Source of the DNA: Castor canadensis
Taxonomy: Eukaryota > Chordata > Mammalia > Rodentia > Castoridae
DNA length: 64,000 nucleotides
Direction: 5' to 3'
Assembly: GCF_047511655.1 (NCBI RefSeq)
Contig: NC_133389.1
Span: forward strand, 39,477,295-39,541,294
Each line of letters opens with the position of its first letter. Position 1 is the first letter of the stretch. The notes beneath the pieces were generated by a model, which saw only the letters and a list, made by a program, of their open reading frames with translations, made no database searches and was not told the DNA's origin. Below are positions 10,350-21,965 of the stretch, one piece after another. The translations under genes were made by a program, and so were the position numbers.

Positions 10350-13300
10350 GAGTATCTGCTCAGTGGGAGGAATTGCCACAGTCCTAAGACCCTTAAGGGG
10401 CCAGTACTCCTCTGATGAACCTTGCTAGCTGGTATGCACTAACTCCTCGCTGTCATAGGCCTGGCCATCTTATCTGCTACTGAGGACACTCCAGGCTTAC
10501 AGATTATGGTACTGTCACCTCTTTGGAGCAACCGATGGGGCAGCTGCTGTCAAGGATGAAACACATTCAGTAAAGATTCTCTATGTCAAAGGCAGGACTC
10601 AAACTGCTCATCAAGTCTGTACTGCCCAGATCATGCCATCCCAGCCTGGATCCACTTCCAAGTTTGATGGTCCCTTGAGCCCAAGCAGGAGGATCCTGGT
10701 GGAACAAAAGTGCTAAACTCACCACTGGGACTGGGGTAGTTCTAGTCTGGTTGCCTTCCCAACTTACTTACTACTATCTACTTCTAAGAGTCCTTCGTGG
10801 GATGGACGTGGCATGCTTACTCCACCTCATCCACAGTGGAACCGGAAGAAGGACTTTAGTAGCTAGAAAGGAGGTTGTGGGGGGACCGAGGGCACCAGAT
10901 GAAAGACATAGAGCTGGGAACACAGGGCAGGCTCTGGGAACAAAAATCTCCCATTCGGACGGGTCCTGAATGATGATGGAGAGCAGCGGGAGAGAAAGCT
11001 GACAGAGGCACCCAGGTGAAGAGGGTGGCTTTGTTGGGCAGTAGTCACTGGGAGCCACAGAGGAGACCCACGTGGAAAGGAGCCATAAAGGAGTGCTGCT
11101 CCCCACCCCGGGACATTCTTTCTTCTGCTCTTCACCTAGCCAGGTCTCAAGGGAGCCTGCCAGACAACTTTCTGTCTGGTTTGGACTGTGGCTTCCACAG
11201 AGTTCCGTATTTTAACTTCCTGGTCCTTCTTAGGCTGACGATTGTTTACCTAATTATTTGCAGTGGTCTTTTTCACACGTTTTGCATTGACAGAATATGA
11301 AAGAAGTGTCTACATGTATTTGTCCATTGCTGGGGGCATTTGGTCTCAGCTGCTCAGCAAAGAGCAGGGACACACTGTCCATGCCCACCATTGTGTGGGG
11401 CTCCAATGATTCCTAAGAAGTGTTTGCCTGCACAAGCACTACAGCCCAGTGTTAAATGCCTTCTTGCCTGAGCTGACTGTCAAGGGTGTGTGTGTGTAAT
11501 GGAAGGAAAAGGGGCAAGTGACAGAAAGACTGGGTGAGGATCCATTAAAATAGACCACAGGAGGTCTCAACCAGCCCACAGCCAGGCTTGACTGGCTTGA
11601 CTGGCAGAGCTGAAGACACCTCCTGGACTCTTTTGAGGCCGGGGATCAGGAAATCCCACCATGAGACCTGGTGCTCGCTAACCTCCCCTAGGCCACAGTG
11701 AGTCTGGCTAACCTGTGCTCATCCAGCAACCCAGAGACACCATCAGAGCAGGTGGGTGGAAAGGAACTGATCACCCTCTGAACCGGGCCCAGAGCCAGGG
11801 TTTTGCATCTCTATTTCTAGTGCTGCGAGCACAAGAGGCAAGGGCCTAGCGAGTTTAAGACTGGCTGTGGGGTCACAGATACAGGGAAATGGCAGAAACA
11901 GGACAGGGACTCCAGGCCAACTCTAAAGCCCTGCTGATCTCAAAGGGGCCCCTGTGTTCCTCAGGGACCACCTTTGGGAGGGGGATTTTGGATGAGGGGA
12001 CCCCCTCAGGCAGCTCTTTCGTCATCCTTGGTCTTTCTCACCTAGAAGTTATTCGTACCACGGCTTTGGAGGAAAGGGGCCCGCAATGAAAATATGGTCT
12101 GAAAATACCTACTCTGACCTGGGTAGCCTCTTCCTGTTGTCTCATCGGCATTGTACCTGCCACACAAGGACCAAGTGCGATCCTGGCCCCCCACAGGCTC
12201 CTCTGGGGGAGAAGACCCTGTGGGAAGAATCCCTCGGGCGAGGCCCCACATTTCCCTGACACAATTGCAGACAGGGAGGAAGGCCTCTCCCTGTCACTCT
12301 GAGAATCAGGGATTTATTCATAGCTCAGTGGAGCCCAAATTTCTTCCTGCAGCCTCAGAGTCCCCATCTGGAAAGGTGGCTGCATTGCATCTATAGGTAT
12401 TTCCCCCAGAGGGCGCTCTGCTCACAGAAGTCTTGCTTCCTCATCTTGCATTACAGGCTACAGTCTTGTCTGGGGGAAAGACAGAAACAATGCAGATGCT
12501 TGCCTGTTTGTCTAACCAGTTTCTAGACCCGTGTCACCTGGGAACCCATCTTCCACAAACACCTTTTTAAGAGTCCATGAAACTCAGATTGGGAAATTCC
12601 TAGATGACCTCTTTTCCATTTTAGCCTTATTTGCAGTAGTACTCAATATATTATCACTAAGCAAATGAAACTTGCAGGAGTTGTGCTCCTCCATTGCTCT
12701 GCCCACATCCCCTCTAAACTTCTGTTCTACTCGTCGTTCCTCTGGCCCCTGAATCCACCTGCTCCCATGGAGGCCCAGGCATGAGGCAGACTGAGACTGT
12801 TTCATCTTGGTGTCTCCTGCATCCCAGCACAGCCTTCCCTGGCAGGGGAGAAGCTTAGAAAATACCATCCCACACTAGGAAGTGGATTTCTTCAAACTGA
12901 AGAGAACAGTGAACGCATTAGAGGGGCTTTTCCCCAATCTCCGCTGTCTGGCTGATGACTGCTCCTCCAGATACAAGCTGGTGTGGTAGGAATTCCAAGG
13001 AGGGATTATCAACCATCCTTAGGAGGAGGGGCAAAGATTGCACATCCAGTCCAGACAGGCGGTCACCTGTTCCTCCAGGGCCCATTCCCCTTTCCCTAAC
13101 CACTCACTCTTCCTGTGCTGCCTACATATCTCCCTCCTGCCTCTCAGAGGAAGGATATATAAACTTTTAGGTTACACAGGATATTCAGTTTTCACTTTTC
13201 TTTCATGTGCCCCTAGGCACAACAGATAAACAAGTTCATGTCATATTCAGTTAATTGCCTGTTTTTCAGAGGCTCAATGATCAAACCTGTAGGATGGAGG

Positions 13301-13721
13301 AAGACTCCCTTCACTCCTACAGTGCAATAAGTTTTTGTTGATGCCTAGATTGGCTGCTAAGCCAAGGCTGACTCTCCTTCTTCAGGATGAAAAGAGCTGA
13401 AGGAGTCCAAGCTCCAGAAGGAGGAGGCCTGGTGTATTGCATAACAGTTGTCTAAACACATTTATTGAGGAGCCTCCTGCGCAAGGCACTCTGAAACAGC
13501 TCTTGGCTAGGTTTTCGGCTCCATGTCCTCACTGCTTTGGAGGTGTATTATTTGATGGAGGAATGAGGCAGGCCTAAGTCTACCTGTTTGGTTCTGGCTC
13601 ACACTGTAACCATTCCTGTAGATAAACTATGCCTGAGTCCTCCTTCTCCAGTCCCCTCCCAACTCAGTCTATGTGGAGCAGTGTATCTGGACCAGACTTG
13701 AAAAAAAGCATCAGCCAAGGT
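10350..13721. other. Unassigned intergenic sequence, repeat-poor
   Basis: About 3.4 kb that is GC-richer and poorer in recognisable repeats than its surroundings. Frames of 60-110 codons occur on both strands (for example around 10774-11135 and 12038-12396). They overlap each other, have no domain and lack splice or start context. A CTCF-like site lies at 12400. Unrecognised regulatory DNA or an RNA exon cannot be excluded. Confidence 0.4.
12400..12418 (+). promoter_or_regulatory. CTCF-like binding motif
   Basis: tttcccccagagggcgctc agrees with the CTCF consensus through its core CC-CCAG-GGGCGCT. It sits in a repeat-poor stretch. Only the motif is visible. Confidence 0.5.
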
Positions 13722-14098
13722 TGATGCAGGCTAAATGAGGGAAAGTTCAGGACTCATAGAAAAAAATATTGCATCTTAGAACCTTTGGTTCAGGAACAGC
13801 CCTCACCTGGCTGGGAACTGTCCGTGCTCCTCCCCACTCATTGATTATTGGATAGGAATCACCTGGTTCTCCCCTGCCCATGGGTTACCATAGGTTTTAA
13901 AAGCACCTGAAGAGCAGAAACATGCTCTCTTGGCCAGCAGGTTCCACCTGGGCCTACCATGGTCACCACTGTATTTTCTTTTTCTAATTTTTAATAAATT
14001 CCACTTACATGTCCTGTGATGGATTCTTCCTGGTTGGACACAGAGAATTTGAAAGTCATCTGATCACAGACTGCACCAGTGCTGTTAACAAGTGACAC
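13722..14098 (+). mobile_element. Solo LTR, copy B of a three-copy family
   Basis: It starts TGATGCAGGCTAAATGAGGG and ends near gctgttaacaagtgacaca. It shares with copies A and C the blocks ggactcata, cctccccactcattgatta, gaatcacctggttc, ggttttaaaagcacctgaag, the AATAAA in tttttaataaattcc, gtgatggattcttcc and tctgatcacagactgcacc. It retains a TATA-like and a polyadenylation signal, as an LTR should. There is no internal region. Confidence 0.75.
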
Positions 14099-14667
14099 AC
14101 TGCAGGGCTGGAGCTTGGGAACGGAGATGGTCCCCTGCAGTCTTCCCTAATTCTACCAACGTCCACCCACCCGGACCATCCATGCCTAAGTCGCTGTCCA
14201 CTCAAGTCATGTTGAGTTAACATCATCTTGCACAAAAGCTGCATTCTTCCAGCAGCTCAAACTCTTTGCTTCTTGCTGCTAAAAATAGGTGGAGACTCAT
14301 TACAAACATCACACCTTGAGGTTTTAGAGGCAATTCTAGTCATTTTGTTGATTTTTTTTGCTCTAAATACCTATAATATCTATTGGTAATTAAAGCCTGT
14401 TATTCTCTGGCAAATTCATTCCTTTTAGGAGTAAATCATTTCAGACTGCAAAAAAAGTAAATTGCCTATTCCTAGTGGGTTATGAGGCATTCAGAGTTGT
14501 GTTACTGCACAGCCATGAAAATGCTCACCACTGAAATCTGAGGTCCTTGTCAGGCTACCCAAGTCTCTCATTCATGCCAAAGGGTGATGGGGCTGGAGTC
14601 CCCAGGGTTAACAGAGCTGTGCACCTCCCTGAAATGTGATCCCCAGATGGCCAGGCCACAGAGTCAC
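14099..14667. other. Unassigned intergenic sequence
   Basis: No gene or named repeat recognised. Confidence 0.4.
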
Positions 14668-14742
14668 TGGAGTTTGAACTCAGGGCTTCATGCTTGCTAG
14701 GAAGGTGCTTTACCACTTGAGCCACCACCACGCCCAGCATGA
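14668..14742 (-). repeat. ID-like tRNA SINE, antisense fragment
   Basis: gagtttgaactcagggcttc, atgcttgctaggaaggtgct and accacttgagccacc match the reversed tRNA unit. Confidence 0.8.
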
Positions 14743-15210
14743 GGGATTCTTAAATGTAGAGAGAATGTGTGCTTTAATGGAAAACTGTAACCAAATGCAA
14801 TGGATTCATCCCTTGATGAGTGCAAAGCCAGTAAGCACAACCAGAAGATAAAAGAGTAAAGAAAGGTTTTATTGCTTGCTGCACGGAAGCAGTGTCTCCA
14901 AGAACAGAGAAAGGGAGGGGCTTTCATTGAGGAAACATACATATTCATATAGGGAGGACTCATTGTCACACGGTAGAGGTGGTGCATTTCTGAGCATGGT
15001 CAGTTTGAGGTCACACATTGCCTCTGGGCAGAGAATTCAGTATTCTGAAGCAAAGTTTACTCTAGGTCACCTAGAAAGTGAGTTAGAGTGACTGTAATTT
15101 TGGCTGGTTGCTTGGAAGTTTCTTTGGAGGGCTTTATCTGAAACCAAAAAACAACTGTGAAGGAGTATCGGTAGCCATTTAAAGGAGCAGTAGCTTTCCA
15201 CTCCAACACA
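14743..15210 (-). mobile_element. Possible LTR, antisense, family unknown
   Basis: Read on the minus strand, the block ends with an aataaaacctttc signal (plus-strand gaaaggttttattgc at about 14862-14876). A mixed-composition ~350-bp sequence precedes it, an arrangement seen in LTRs. No second copy is visible in the window, so this is a weak call. Confidence 0.25.
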
Positions 15211-15868
15211 GGTGACTGGCCCTAAAAGTAACTCCCTAGCAAGCTAACAAAACTATGGAATGATCTGATTTGTGCTATTTTACAACTGTCAATTGTAGAT
15301 GACTGATAATAACATAAAGAAGTCTTGTCTTTGGACACACAAATGAATCTCTGATAGAGGGGCAATTCTACTTTTAGATCCATTTGCAAGTTGTTTTTTT
15401 TTTTCACTATTCCTAATGTGTAAATATGTCTGTTCTTTGGAGTCTCCTTTATACTGGCGTAAATATCCTATAGGGTTCTTCATTCATAATGAGTTAAATA
15501 AAAATTTTAACAATGTTCATTATATATCTTCACAAGAGTTATCATATTACTTTCCTGCTGCAAAATATCCTTTAACACAAACTTCAGCACCCCGAGTTTC
15601 TCACACATTAGGTCTAGGGTGGGGGCCTTGATAATGGGATGTCTATCAAGTCCCTGGCTCATACTCTGAGATCTCTGCACAGTTTGAGGGCCAGGGCTCT
15701 GTTGTGAGGGGAAATTCTTCTAGGTTAGTGGAAGGTCAAATTCCCTGAGACCCACAGGGTGCCTCCCAGATACCCAGAGAGATTGCTCTTAGCGGCCCTA
15801 TGGCCCAGCTGGAGGCAATAGAATAACAGAGCTGTTAGGGCTTGAGACATACTGCCCCAAAATATAAC
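15211..15868. other. Unassigned intergenic sequence
   Basis: AT-rich, with no recognised gene. A near-repeat of the next element's first block (actgccccaaaatataact) occurs at 15851-15869, just before its start. Confidence 0.4.
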
Positions 15869-16309
15869 TGTAGGAGACCAGAATATGCTACCCCAAAATA
15901 TAGCTCTTTAGTATATTTTGAGTGAGTTATTCTGAGAGTTGCAGACATAGGACTAGCTCTGAAAAGCTGTTCTTTTGTAAACGACATTAACATGTACGAA
16001 GGACAGCTACATCAGAAGAGGGCTGGGACATAAATTACCAGAGAGACTTAACATACATAATTAGGAAACCTTTATTTACCCAACATCTTCTCCCCTCCCC
16101 TCCCCACAATTCCTCTTCACCTGGCACCCTCCAGAAACCACCTTCCCTACAGCTCAAGGTGATCTATATAAGCCTCAATCATCTGACCCTTTTTTGAGTC
16201 TCTTATTTCTGTGGGACTCCCATTCCTATGTATAAAATAATACATACCTTTTCTCTTGCTAATCTGTTTTATGTCAATTTAATTTGTAGCCCAGCTAAAG
16301 AATCTGAAG
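15869..16309 (+). mobile_element. ERVL-type LTR (MLT2-like)
   Basis: It begins TGTAGGAGACCAGAATATGC and continues with ttttgagtgagttattctga, ttttgtaaacgacattaaca, aggaaacctttatttaccca, ttcctatgtataaaataata and tgtcaatttaatttgtagcc. That is the order of MLT2/ERVL LTRs. The right end abuts LTR copy C directly. No coding part is present. Confidence 0.65.
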
Positions 16310-16671
16310 TGTGGAAGTGTCAGTGGCACTGGTGCAGTCTGTGATCAGAAGACTTCCAAATGTTTTGTATTCCACCAGGAAGAATCTATCACAGGACATG
16401 TGGGTGTAGGGAGTTTATTAAATGTTAGGAAAGGAAAATACAAAGGGGACCATGGTGGGCGCAGGTGGAATCTGCTGGTCAAGAGAGCACGATTCTGCTC
16501 TTCAGATGCTTTTAAAACCTACCATAACCTATGGGAGGGGGAGAACCAGGTGATTTCCATCCAATAACCAATGAGTGGGGAGGTGAGGGTGGTTCCTGAG
16601 CCAAAGCATGGTTAATCTAAGATGTAATATTTTTCTGAGTCCTGAATTTTCCCTAATTTTAGCCTATCTCA
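16310..16671 (-). mobile_element. Solo LTR, copy C of a three-copy family (inverted)
   Basis: The reverse complement starts TGAGATAGGCTAAAATTAGG and ends near ccagtgccactgacacttcc. It shares with copies A and B the blocks cactcattggttattgga, cacctggttctcc, aggttttaaaagcatctgaa, aacatttaataaactcc, gtgatagattcttcc and tctgatcacagactgcacc. It is closest to copy B by eye. It lies head to tail against an ERVL-type LTR and in opposite orientation to copy B, 2.2 kb away. Confidence 0.75.
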
Positions 16672-17727
16672 GAAGGAAATCATTTTCCCTTCCCCTACCA
16701 AGACAATGCTTCTTCCCCAGTGCCTGTGATACGTAAATTGACCTGGGCTGCACACTTTCAACCCATGCAGCTGCCACTGTGCCCTTAAAGCTGGGACTTC
16801 TGAGTTGGACACAAAGTCCAGAGAGGTGAGTGAGTTGGAGAAGCATCCTCACAATCTCCCCTGGAAGCCCCTGCTGGAGGGGGTACATTATGCTGTAGAC
16901 GGGCCTTTATGGGTCTCCAGGGCCTGGGACTCCAGGAAAGGCAGGATTTGTCATTGCAGAACCCTAATCTCACCACCAGCCCTCACTACTTCCACCTTCC
17001 CTCTCCATCCCAGGACCCAGAAGACAGAGTGTCCTGAAGCTACCACCCTAGTAGTAACCATCTTAGGCACGAACAGATGGGCCACTACAGACTGTCGAAA
17101 GGCTGGGGTCTTTTTGAGTTTTCTAGGCCAGATAGTCCTTTTGGGTCCCCTGTCAGGTAAACTCTTAGGTCCTTCTTGCCTTGTGAACTGTTGGGATCAG
17201 GCCCCCAAGCTCTAGTAACCAGCTGGAGCTGAGACAGTGGGCTTCAGGCTGCCTTTTGCCTTTATTTCTGTTGGGGTCCAAATATGTCTTGCTGCCGTTG
17301 GATTCTGTTCTCAGCAGTCAGCTTATCTTTGTCTGAATCTGCAATTTCAAGGCCCTATACGTTTTCCTGGTTCTATTCACATCCAGCTGACTATAGGGGC
17401 TGAGTGGGCAAGGCCAGGCTGCCCCAGACACCTGCTGGATTAGATTTCTAAACATATGGTCAGTGTGAGCAGTGGCCTACTTCACCTCTGTGCATGCCAG
17501 GCTCTGAGGAAATCACAGTCTTGTCTGCAGCCCCACACTGAGTCTCCTCTGCACAAGCAGACTTAGTAAATCCAGCCCACACCCTGCTGCCAACACACTG
17601 TAGTGTTACCAGAACCGGTGAGGCTCCAGAGAGGAAGCCAAAAAGGAGGAGGCCTCCACCTGGCTCTTGGGCACTGAGTTAGTGATGCTGTCCCAAAGAA
17701 GAATTTTAGGATACATTGAGGTAAAGA
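16672..17727. other. Unassigned intergenic sequence
   Basis: No recognised repeat. The 136-codon plus-strand frame at 16805-17215 has no domain or conserved motif and starts inside plain intergenic sequence. It is not called a gene. Confidence 0.4.
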
Positions 17728-18255
17728 CCAAGAAAGTTTATTAGTAAACCAAAGCAAAGAAAGGATAGCACACAACCCAGACATGGGTGCAGGCACATCT
17801 GATAACAGGTGCAATGAGTGTTCTAATATTGGGGTTAACTATGGTGAAAAAGTGAGTTGGGGATTCGGTTTACATTTGCCTTAGGATAAGTGCTCCCCTT
17901 TGTTTTAGACACCTGGTACATTCAATCATTCTTGCTGTTACACTGTTTTATCAATTGGGCCCACAGATATCAGGGTTGGTTATTAAATTTGGGTCATTAC
18001 AACACAGATGTCTGAGCATCCCTTTAAACAAAAAGATGGGTTTTACCAGGTGGTCCTTTCAAGACAGGTATCTATCTTGAGATAAATAATTTCCTTTGCA
18101 AACACTTTTGTGATCAAAACATTTTCTCAAATGTTTTGTTTCCAGGACAAGTGTTTTTAAGATATCCTTGTTCAGTTCTGAGAGCATACTAATTATTTGT
18201 GTTAGTGGGCAAGGTCAGAAGGAGATAACTGCCTTTACAGATACCACCCCTGACA
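17728..18255 (-). mobile_element. Probable LTR, antisense, family unknown
   Basis: On the minus strand the block starts near tgtcaggggtggtatctg. It ends with an AATAAA context (plus-strand gaaagtttattagtaaac at about 17734). The ~530-bp length and the signal near the 3' end suit a solo LTR. No sister copy is seen in the window. Confidence 0.4.
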
Positions 18256-19078
18256 CAGTCCCACACTTTGGAATTAATCTGACAAGAGTTTTAGAGAAGT
18301 CATTGTAAAGATACTTCAATGAGCCATTATGAACATACTTGAGACAAATGAAAAACACTTAGCAAACAGAGAGAAGTGGGAGATTTAAAGGAGGATTAAA
18401 TGGGACTATTTGAACCACAAAATTATAATCAAATGCTCACTGGATGGACTCAACAGCTGAATGGAGAAGACAAAGGGAAAATATTTAGTAAAGTAGAAAA
18501 TAGACCAGTAGAACTTACTAAATCTAAGTAAGAAAGAAATAACAGACAAAAAACATAACAAAAACAAATAAAACACACATACAACAGAGCCTCGGGAGGT
18601 GTGGCACTGTAACAAAAGAGCAAATATTTGTATTACTGGAGTTGTAAGAGGAGATGAAAACTTGGGCTGAAATAGTGTTCAAAGAAAAATGGCTGAAAAT
18701 ATTCCAAATTTGGCAAAGATAAAATCCTACAAAGTCAAGAAGCTGACTTATCAAGATAAGTCAAAATCAAAATTCTGAAAACCAAAGACAGTGAGAGAAA
18801 AAAGGACACCTTGCCTATAAAAGAAGAGCCATTGACCTGGCAGTGAAGGTCTCATCAGAAATTTTGGGGGCCAGGGGAAGCAACACAACATTTTTCAAGA
18901 GCTGAAAGAAAAGAACTGTCGACCCAGAATTTTTCAGCCAGTGGAAATATGCCTTAGGAATGCAGGGTAAATCAAGATACTCTGATGAAAAACTAAGAGA
19001 ATTTGTTGTTCATAGAACTACTCTATAAGAATGATTAAAAGAAGTTCTTGAACAGGAAGGAAATGATTAAGGAATGAA
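18256..19078 (+). mobile_element. Old LINE-1 (L1M-type) ORF1-region relic
   Basis: The phrases ctgaaaaccaaagacagtga, catcagaaattttgggggcc, gagctgaaagaaaagaactg, cccagaatttttcagccagt and gagaatttgttgttcatag match the C-terminal ORF1 region of old mammalian LINE-1s. Frameshifts and stops are frequent. The end is cut by another LINE-1 fragment. Confidence 0.7.
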
Positions 19079-19255
19079 TGCTTTTTCATTGTTTTACTGG
19101 GGGGTACACTGTGGCATTTATAAAAGTTCCTACAATACATCGTAGTTGACTTCATCCTCTCCATCATTCTCCCTTCCTTCATTCCTGGAATAGTTTCAAC
19201 AGGTCTCATTTTTTTTTTTCATTTTCATACCTAGGGACAAATCTTGGCCCTCTGC
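19079..19255 (-). mobile_element. LINE-1 3'-end fragment (second 3' UTR type)
   Basis: tgtggcatttataaaagttc, tccatcattctcccttcctt and ggaatagtttcaacaggtct recur in a sister copy at 28310-28500. They look like the minus-strand 3' end of a rodent LINE-1 lineage different from the one at 49611. Confidence 0.55.
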
Positions 19256-19296
19256 TTTCCTTACATATAAAACTTAACTGAAGTTCGTGTTAAGGG

Positions 19297-19415
19297 GCAG
19301 GTGGCATCAGTCCCATTGATTTAGGAGGTTAGGGTAGGAGGATCGGCTAAGCCCAGAAGTTTGAGGCTGCCTGGGCAACATAAGTGAGACCACATCACAC
19401 AAAACAGAGAGACAG
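19297..19415 (+). repeat. 7SL-like (B1-like) SINE monomer
   Basis: ggtaggaggatcggctaagc, agaagtttgaggctgcctgg and gggcaacataagtgagacc resemble a 7SL-derived monomer without a tRNA half. Confidence 0.6.
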
Positions 19416-19429
19416 ATAAAGCAAATTAA

Positions 19430-20035
19430 CTAAAAAATGCCCTAAGACCTAAGTTTAAGCGTGGAAATTATAAAACTCTTAGGAAAAAAACATAGGAATG
19501 AATATCTGACTTTGGATTGTTAATTTTTTTTTTTTTGCAGTACTGGACAGTACTGGAGTTTGAACTCAGGACCTCATGCTTGCTAGATAGGTACTCTACC
19601 ACTTGGGACAGCAATGGTTTATTAAATATGACACCAAAAGCACAGCAACAGCAACAACAAAAACAGATAAATTTATGTCATTAAAGTTGAAAACTTCTTT
19701 GCTTATAAAAGGATACCATTACAAAAGTGAAAACATTAGCTCATATAATGGGAGAAAATATTTTCAAACTCAATAAAGAATTTGTACCCATAATATCTGC
19801 AGAACTTTTACAATGTAATCATAAAGTTTTCAGAGGATCTGGGTAAACTTTTCTCTAGCATATACAAATGGCCAATGAGCAGAGGAAAGGCGGCTCAACA
19901 TTATTGATCATGAGAGAAATGCAAACCACAATGAGATACCACGCCACAATTACAAGGATGGCTATTGTAGAAAAAGAGGAACTGATTCACAAGAATCTTA
20001 AATTGAATGACAGTAAAAATGCAACATATCAAAAT
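19430..20035 (+). mobile_element. Old LINE-1 ORF2 3' relic
   Basis: aattataaaactcttaggaa, aatatgacaccaaaagcaca, ttacaatgtaatc and gagagaaatgcaaaccacaa follow LINE-1 ORF2 order on the plus strand. The 66-codon frame at 19868 is a surviving piece of ORF2 and not an independent gene. Confidence 0.75.
19522..19612 (-). repeat. ID-like tRNA SINE nested in LINE-1
   Basis: actggagtttgaactcagga, cctcatgcttgctagatagg and accacttggg form the reversed tRNA unit. The element splits the LINE-1 relic. Confidence 0.78.
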
Positions 20036-20128
20036 GTGAATGAGTTGGAGGTATGGCTTAACCAGTAGAGCACCTACTTTGCAAGCATGAAGCCCTGAGT
20101 TCAAACCCCAGTCTCACCACTCCCATAA
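20036..20128 (+). repeat. ID-like tRNA SINE, monomer
   Basis: gaggtatggcttaaccagta, ctttgcaagcatgaagccct and gttcaaaccccagtctcacc form the tRNA unit in plus orientation. Confidence 0.8.
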
Positions 20129-20402
20129 AAATGTGAGAGATAACCAAAACAGTGTTAATAGCACTAAGTGCTTAGGTAGGAAAGAAAGAACTCTTAAATC
20201 AATATGCAGTCTCTCACATTGAGAAACTGGTCAAAATAAGCCCAAAGCAAGCAATAAAGGAAATAATAAAAGTAAGTGCAGAAATCTATGGGGTTGAAAA
20301 CAAAAATCATAGAAAAGAATCAATGAAACCAAAACAGCTTGCTGAAAAGATCAATAATACTGACAAACTTCTAGAAAGCTGACAAAGAAAATAGAGAACA
20401 TA

Positions 20403-20510
20403 TGTTGTGGTGCATGCCAGCACGTTGGGAGGCTGAGATAGAAGGATTGCAAGTTCAAGGCCAGCCCCGGCTAGACAGCAAGACCCAATCTCAAAAATAC
20501 TGAAGTAGGG
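20403..20510 (+). repeat. 7SL-like (B1-like) SINE monomer nested in LINE-1
   Basis: tgtggtgcatgccagcacgt, tgggaggctgagatagaagg, caaggccagccccggctaga and caagacccaatctcaaaa form a 7SL-type unit with no tRNA half. Confidence 0.7.
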
Positions 20511-20908
20511 GAGAATTGGCAATATAAGAAGTGAAATGATGATGCCGACTCTGCAGGCATCAAAAGAATTATAAGAGAGTACTACATACATCTCTATAGA
20601 TAAAAATTGAACAACTTAGATGAAGTGGACCAATTTTCATTCAATATGAAATAGATTATTTAAGTTCCCCTGTAATCACTTAAGGAACTTGAATCTGTAA
20701 CTTAAAAATCTCTTGATCCAGATGGTTTAACTGGAGAATTCTATTAAATGTTTGAGGAATTTTAAGCTAATTCTATATAATTTCATATACTTCCCAATAC
20801 CTTTTTTGAAGTCAGTTACCAAACCACACAATGATAGTACAAGAACATAAACTAGACCAATATCCCTTGTGAATATAGTTGCAAATGTCCTTAACAAAAT
20901 GTTGGCAA

Positions 20909-21242
20909 ACAGCCAAATACAGTGGCTCATGTCTGTAATCCTAGCTAATAGGGAGATAGAGATTGAAAGGATCAGACTTTGAGGCCAGCCCAGGCAAAAA
21001 GCTTCTAAGACCCTATCTCAACCAATAAAAAGCTGGGTGTGATGATACATACCTGTCATCCCAGCTACATGGGAAGCATAAATAGGAGGATTGTGGTCCA
21101 GGCCAGTTGGATACATGTGAGACCCTATTAAAAAAATAACCAAAACCAAAACCAAAAGGGCTGGGGGCATGGCTCAAGTTGTAGAGTGCCTGCCTAGCAA
21201 GCACAAAGTCCTGAGTTCAACCCTAAGTACTGTCAAGAAAAT
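20909..21242 (+). repeat. Three-unit SINE (two 7SL-like units + ID-like tRNA unit)
   Basis: Unit 1 has cagtggctcatgtctgtaat and ccctatctcaaccaataaaa. Unit 2 has tacatacctgtcatcccagc and ggattgtggtccaggccag. The tRNA unit has gtagagtgcctgcctagcaa and ctgagttcaaccctaag. It is followed by a CA-rich run to about 21290. Confidence 0.8.
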
Positions 21243-21290
21243 ATGCACACACATACAACACATACACACACACAGAGACACACACAACCC
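21243..21290. repeat. (CA)n-rich microsatellite
   Basis: Imperfect CA-rich simple repeat directly after the SINE tail. Confidence 0.8.
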
Positions 21291-21965
21291 ATTAACCTAC
21301 CAAAGGATTATATACCAGGTCTTAATTTGGTTTATTCCAGGGGTACAAGATTGGTTTAGTATTTGAAAATCAGTCAATGTAATCTACCATTGTATTAGTT
21401 TCATATTGCTGCTGTAACAAATTATATAAAATAGTTTCTTGAAAACTCAAGTTCTGGGGACTCTAAAATGGCAGATTGCTGGCAGACTCCAGATTACTGA
21501 ACTCCCACAAAACTGAAAGATAACCTAGTGGCAGCAAGCATAGTCAATCTGGTTAGTTTGGTAAATAAGAGGTTGCCAATATGTAAATAGATCACATCTA
21601 TAATGACCAATCTCTAAATAAGTCTTGTAAAGAACAAATCCATACCATTGCATGTTCTTTAATTTTCTTTTTTTTCTGGACCACAGTAGCCCCCAGTCTA
21701 TGAAGACCACCCAAAGTTCTAAAATTTGACACACAGGGCTGCAAGTCTTCCAGGAGCTGGGAGAGTCACGGACTACGGAGAAAGGGAACAATTACATATT
21801 GCTAGCTGCTGACTGACAACCTGAGCCTCTGTGATATCAGAAAGAGGTGCCCACAAACCACTCAGATAAGCCAGCCACTTTCAGTCCTGAAAGCTACTGC
21901 ACAGCCCAGCTCAGCTTTCTGGCATCTGACTCTACCCCGCCACCGCCCTCCGCCCACACACACAC

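Larger units (their letters stand above)
20180..21395 (+). mobile_element. Old LINE-1 ORF2 reverse-transcriptase region relic with nested SINEs
   Basis: The pieces aaagatcaataatactgaca, ttgatccagatggtttaact, ctagaccaatatcccttgtg, ggtacaagattggtttagta and aatcagtcaatgtaatctac are in LINE-1 ORF2 order. A 7SL-like monomer (20403-20510) and a multi-unit SINE (20909-21242) interrupt it. All frames are broken. Confidence 0.75.

Noticed and set aside
16805-17215. 136-codon plus-strand frame
   Set aside because: No recognisable domain, signal or conserved exon border; likely chance.
21243-21290. CRISPR-like or other regular array
   Set aside because: The only regular arrays in the window are simple repeats and SINE tails; no spaced direct repeats were seen.
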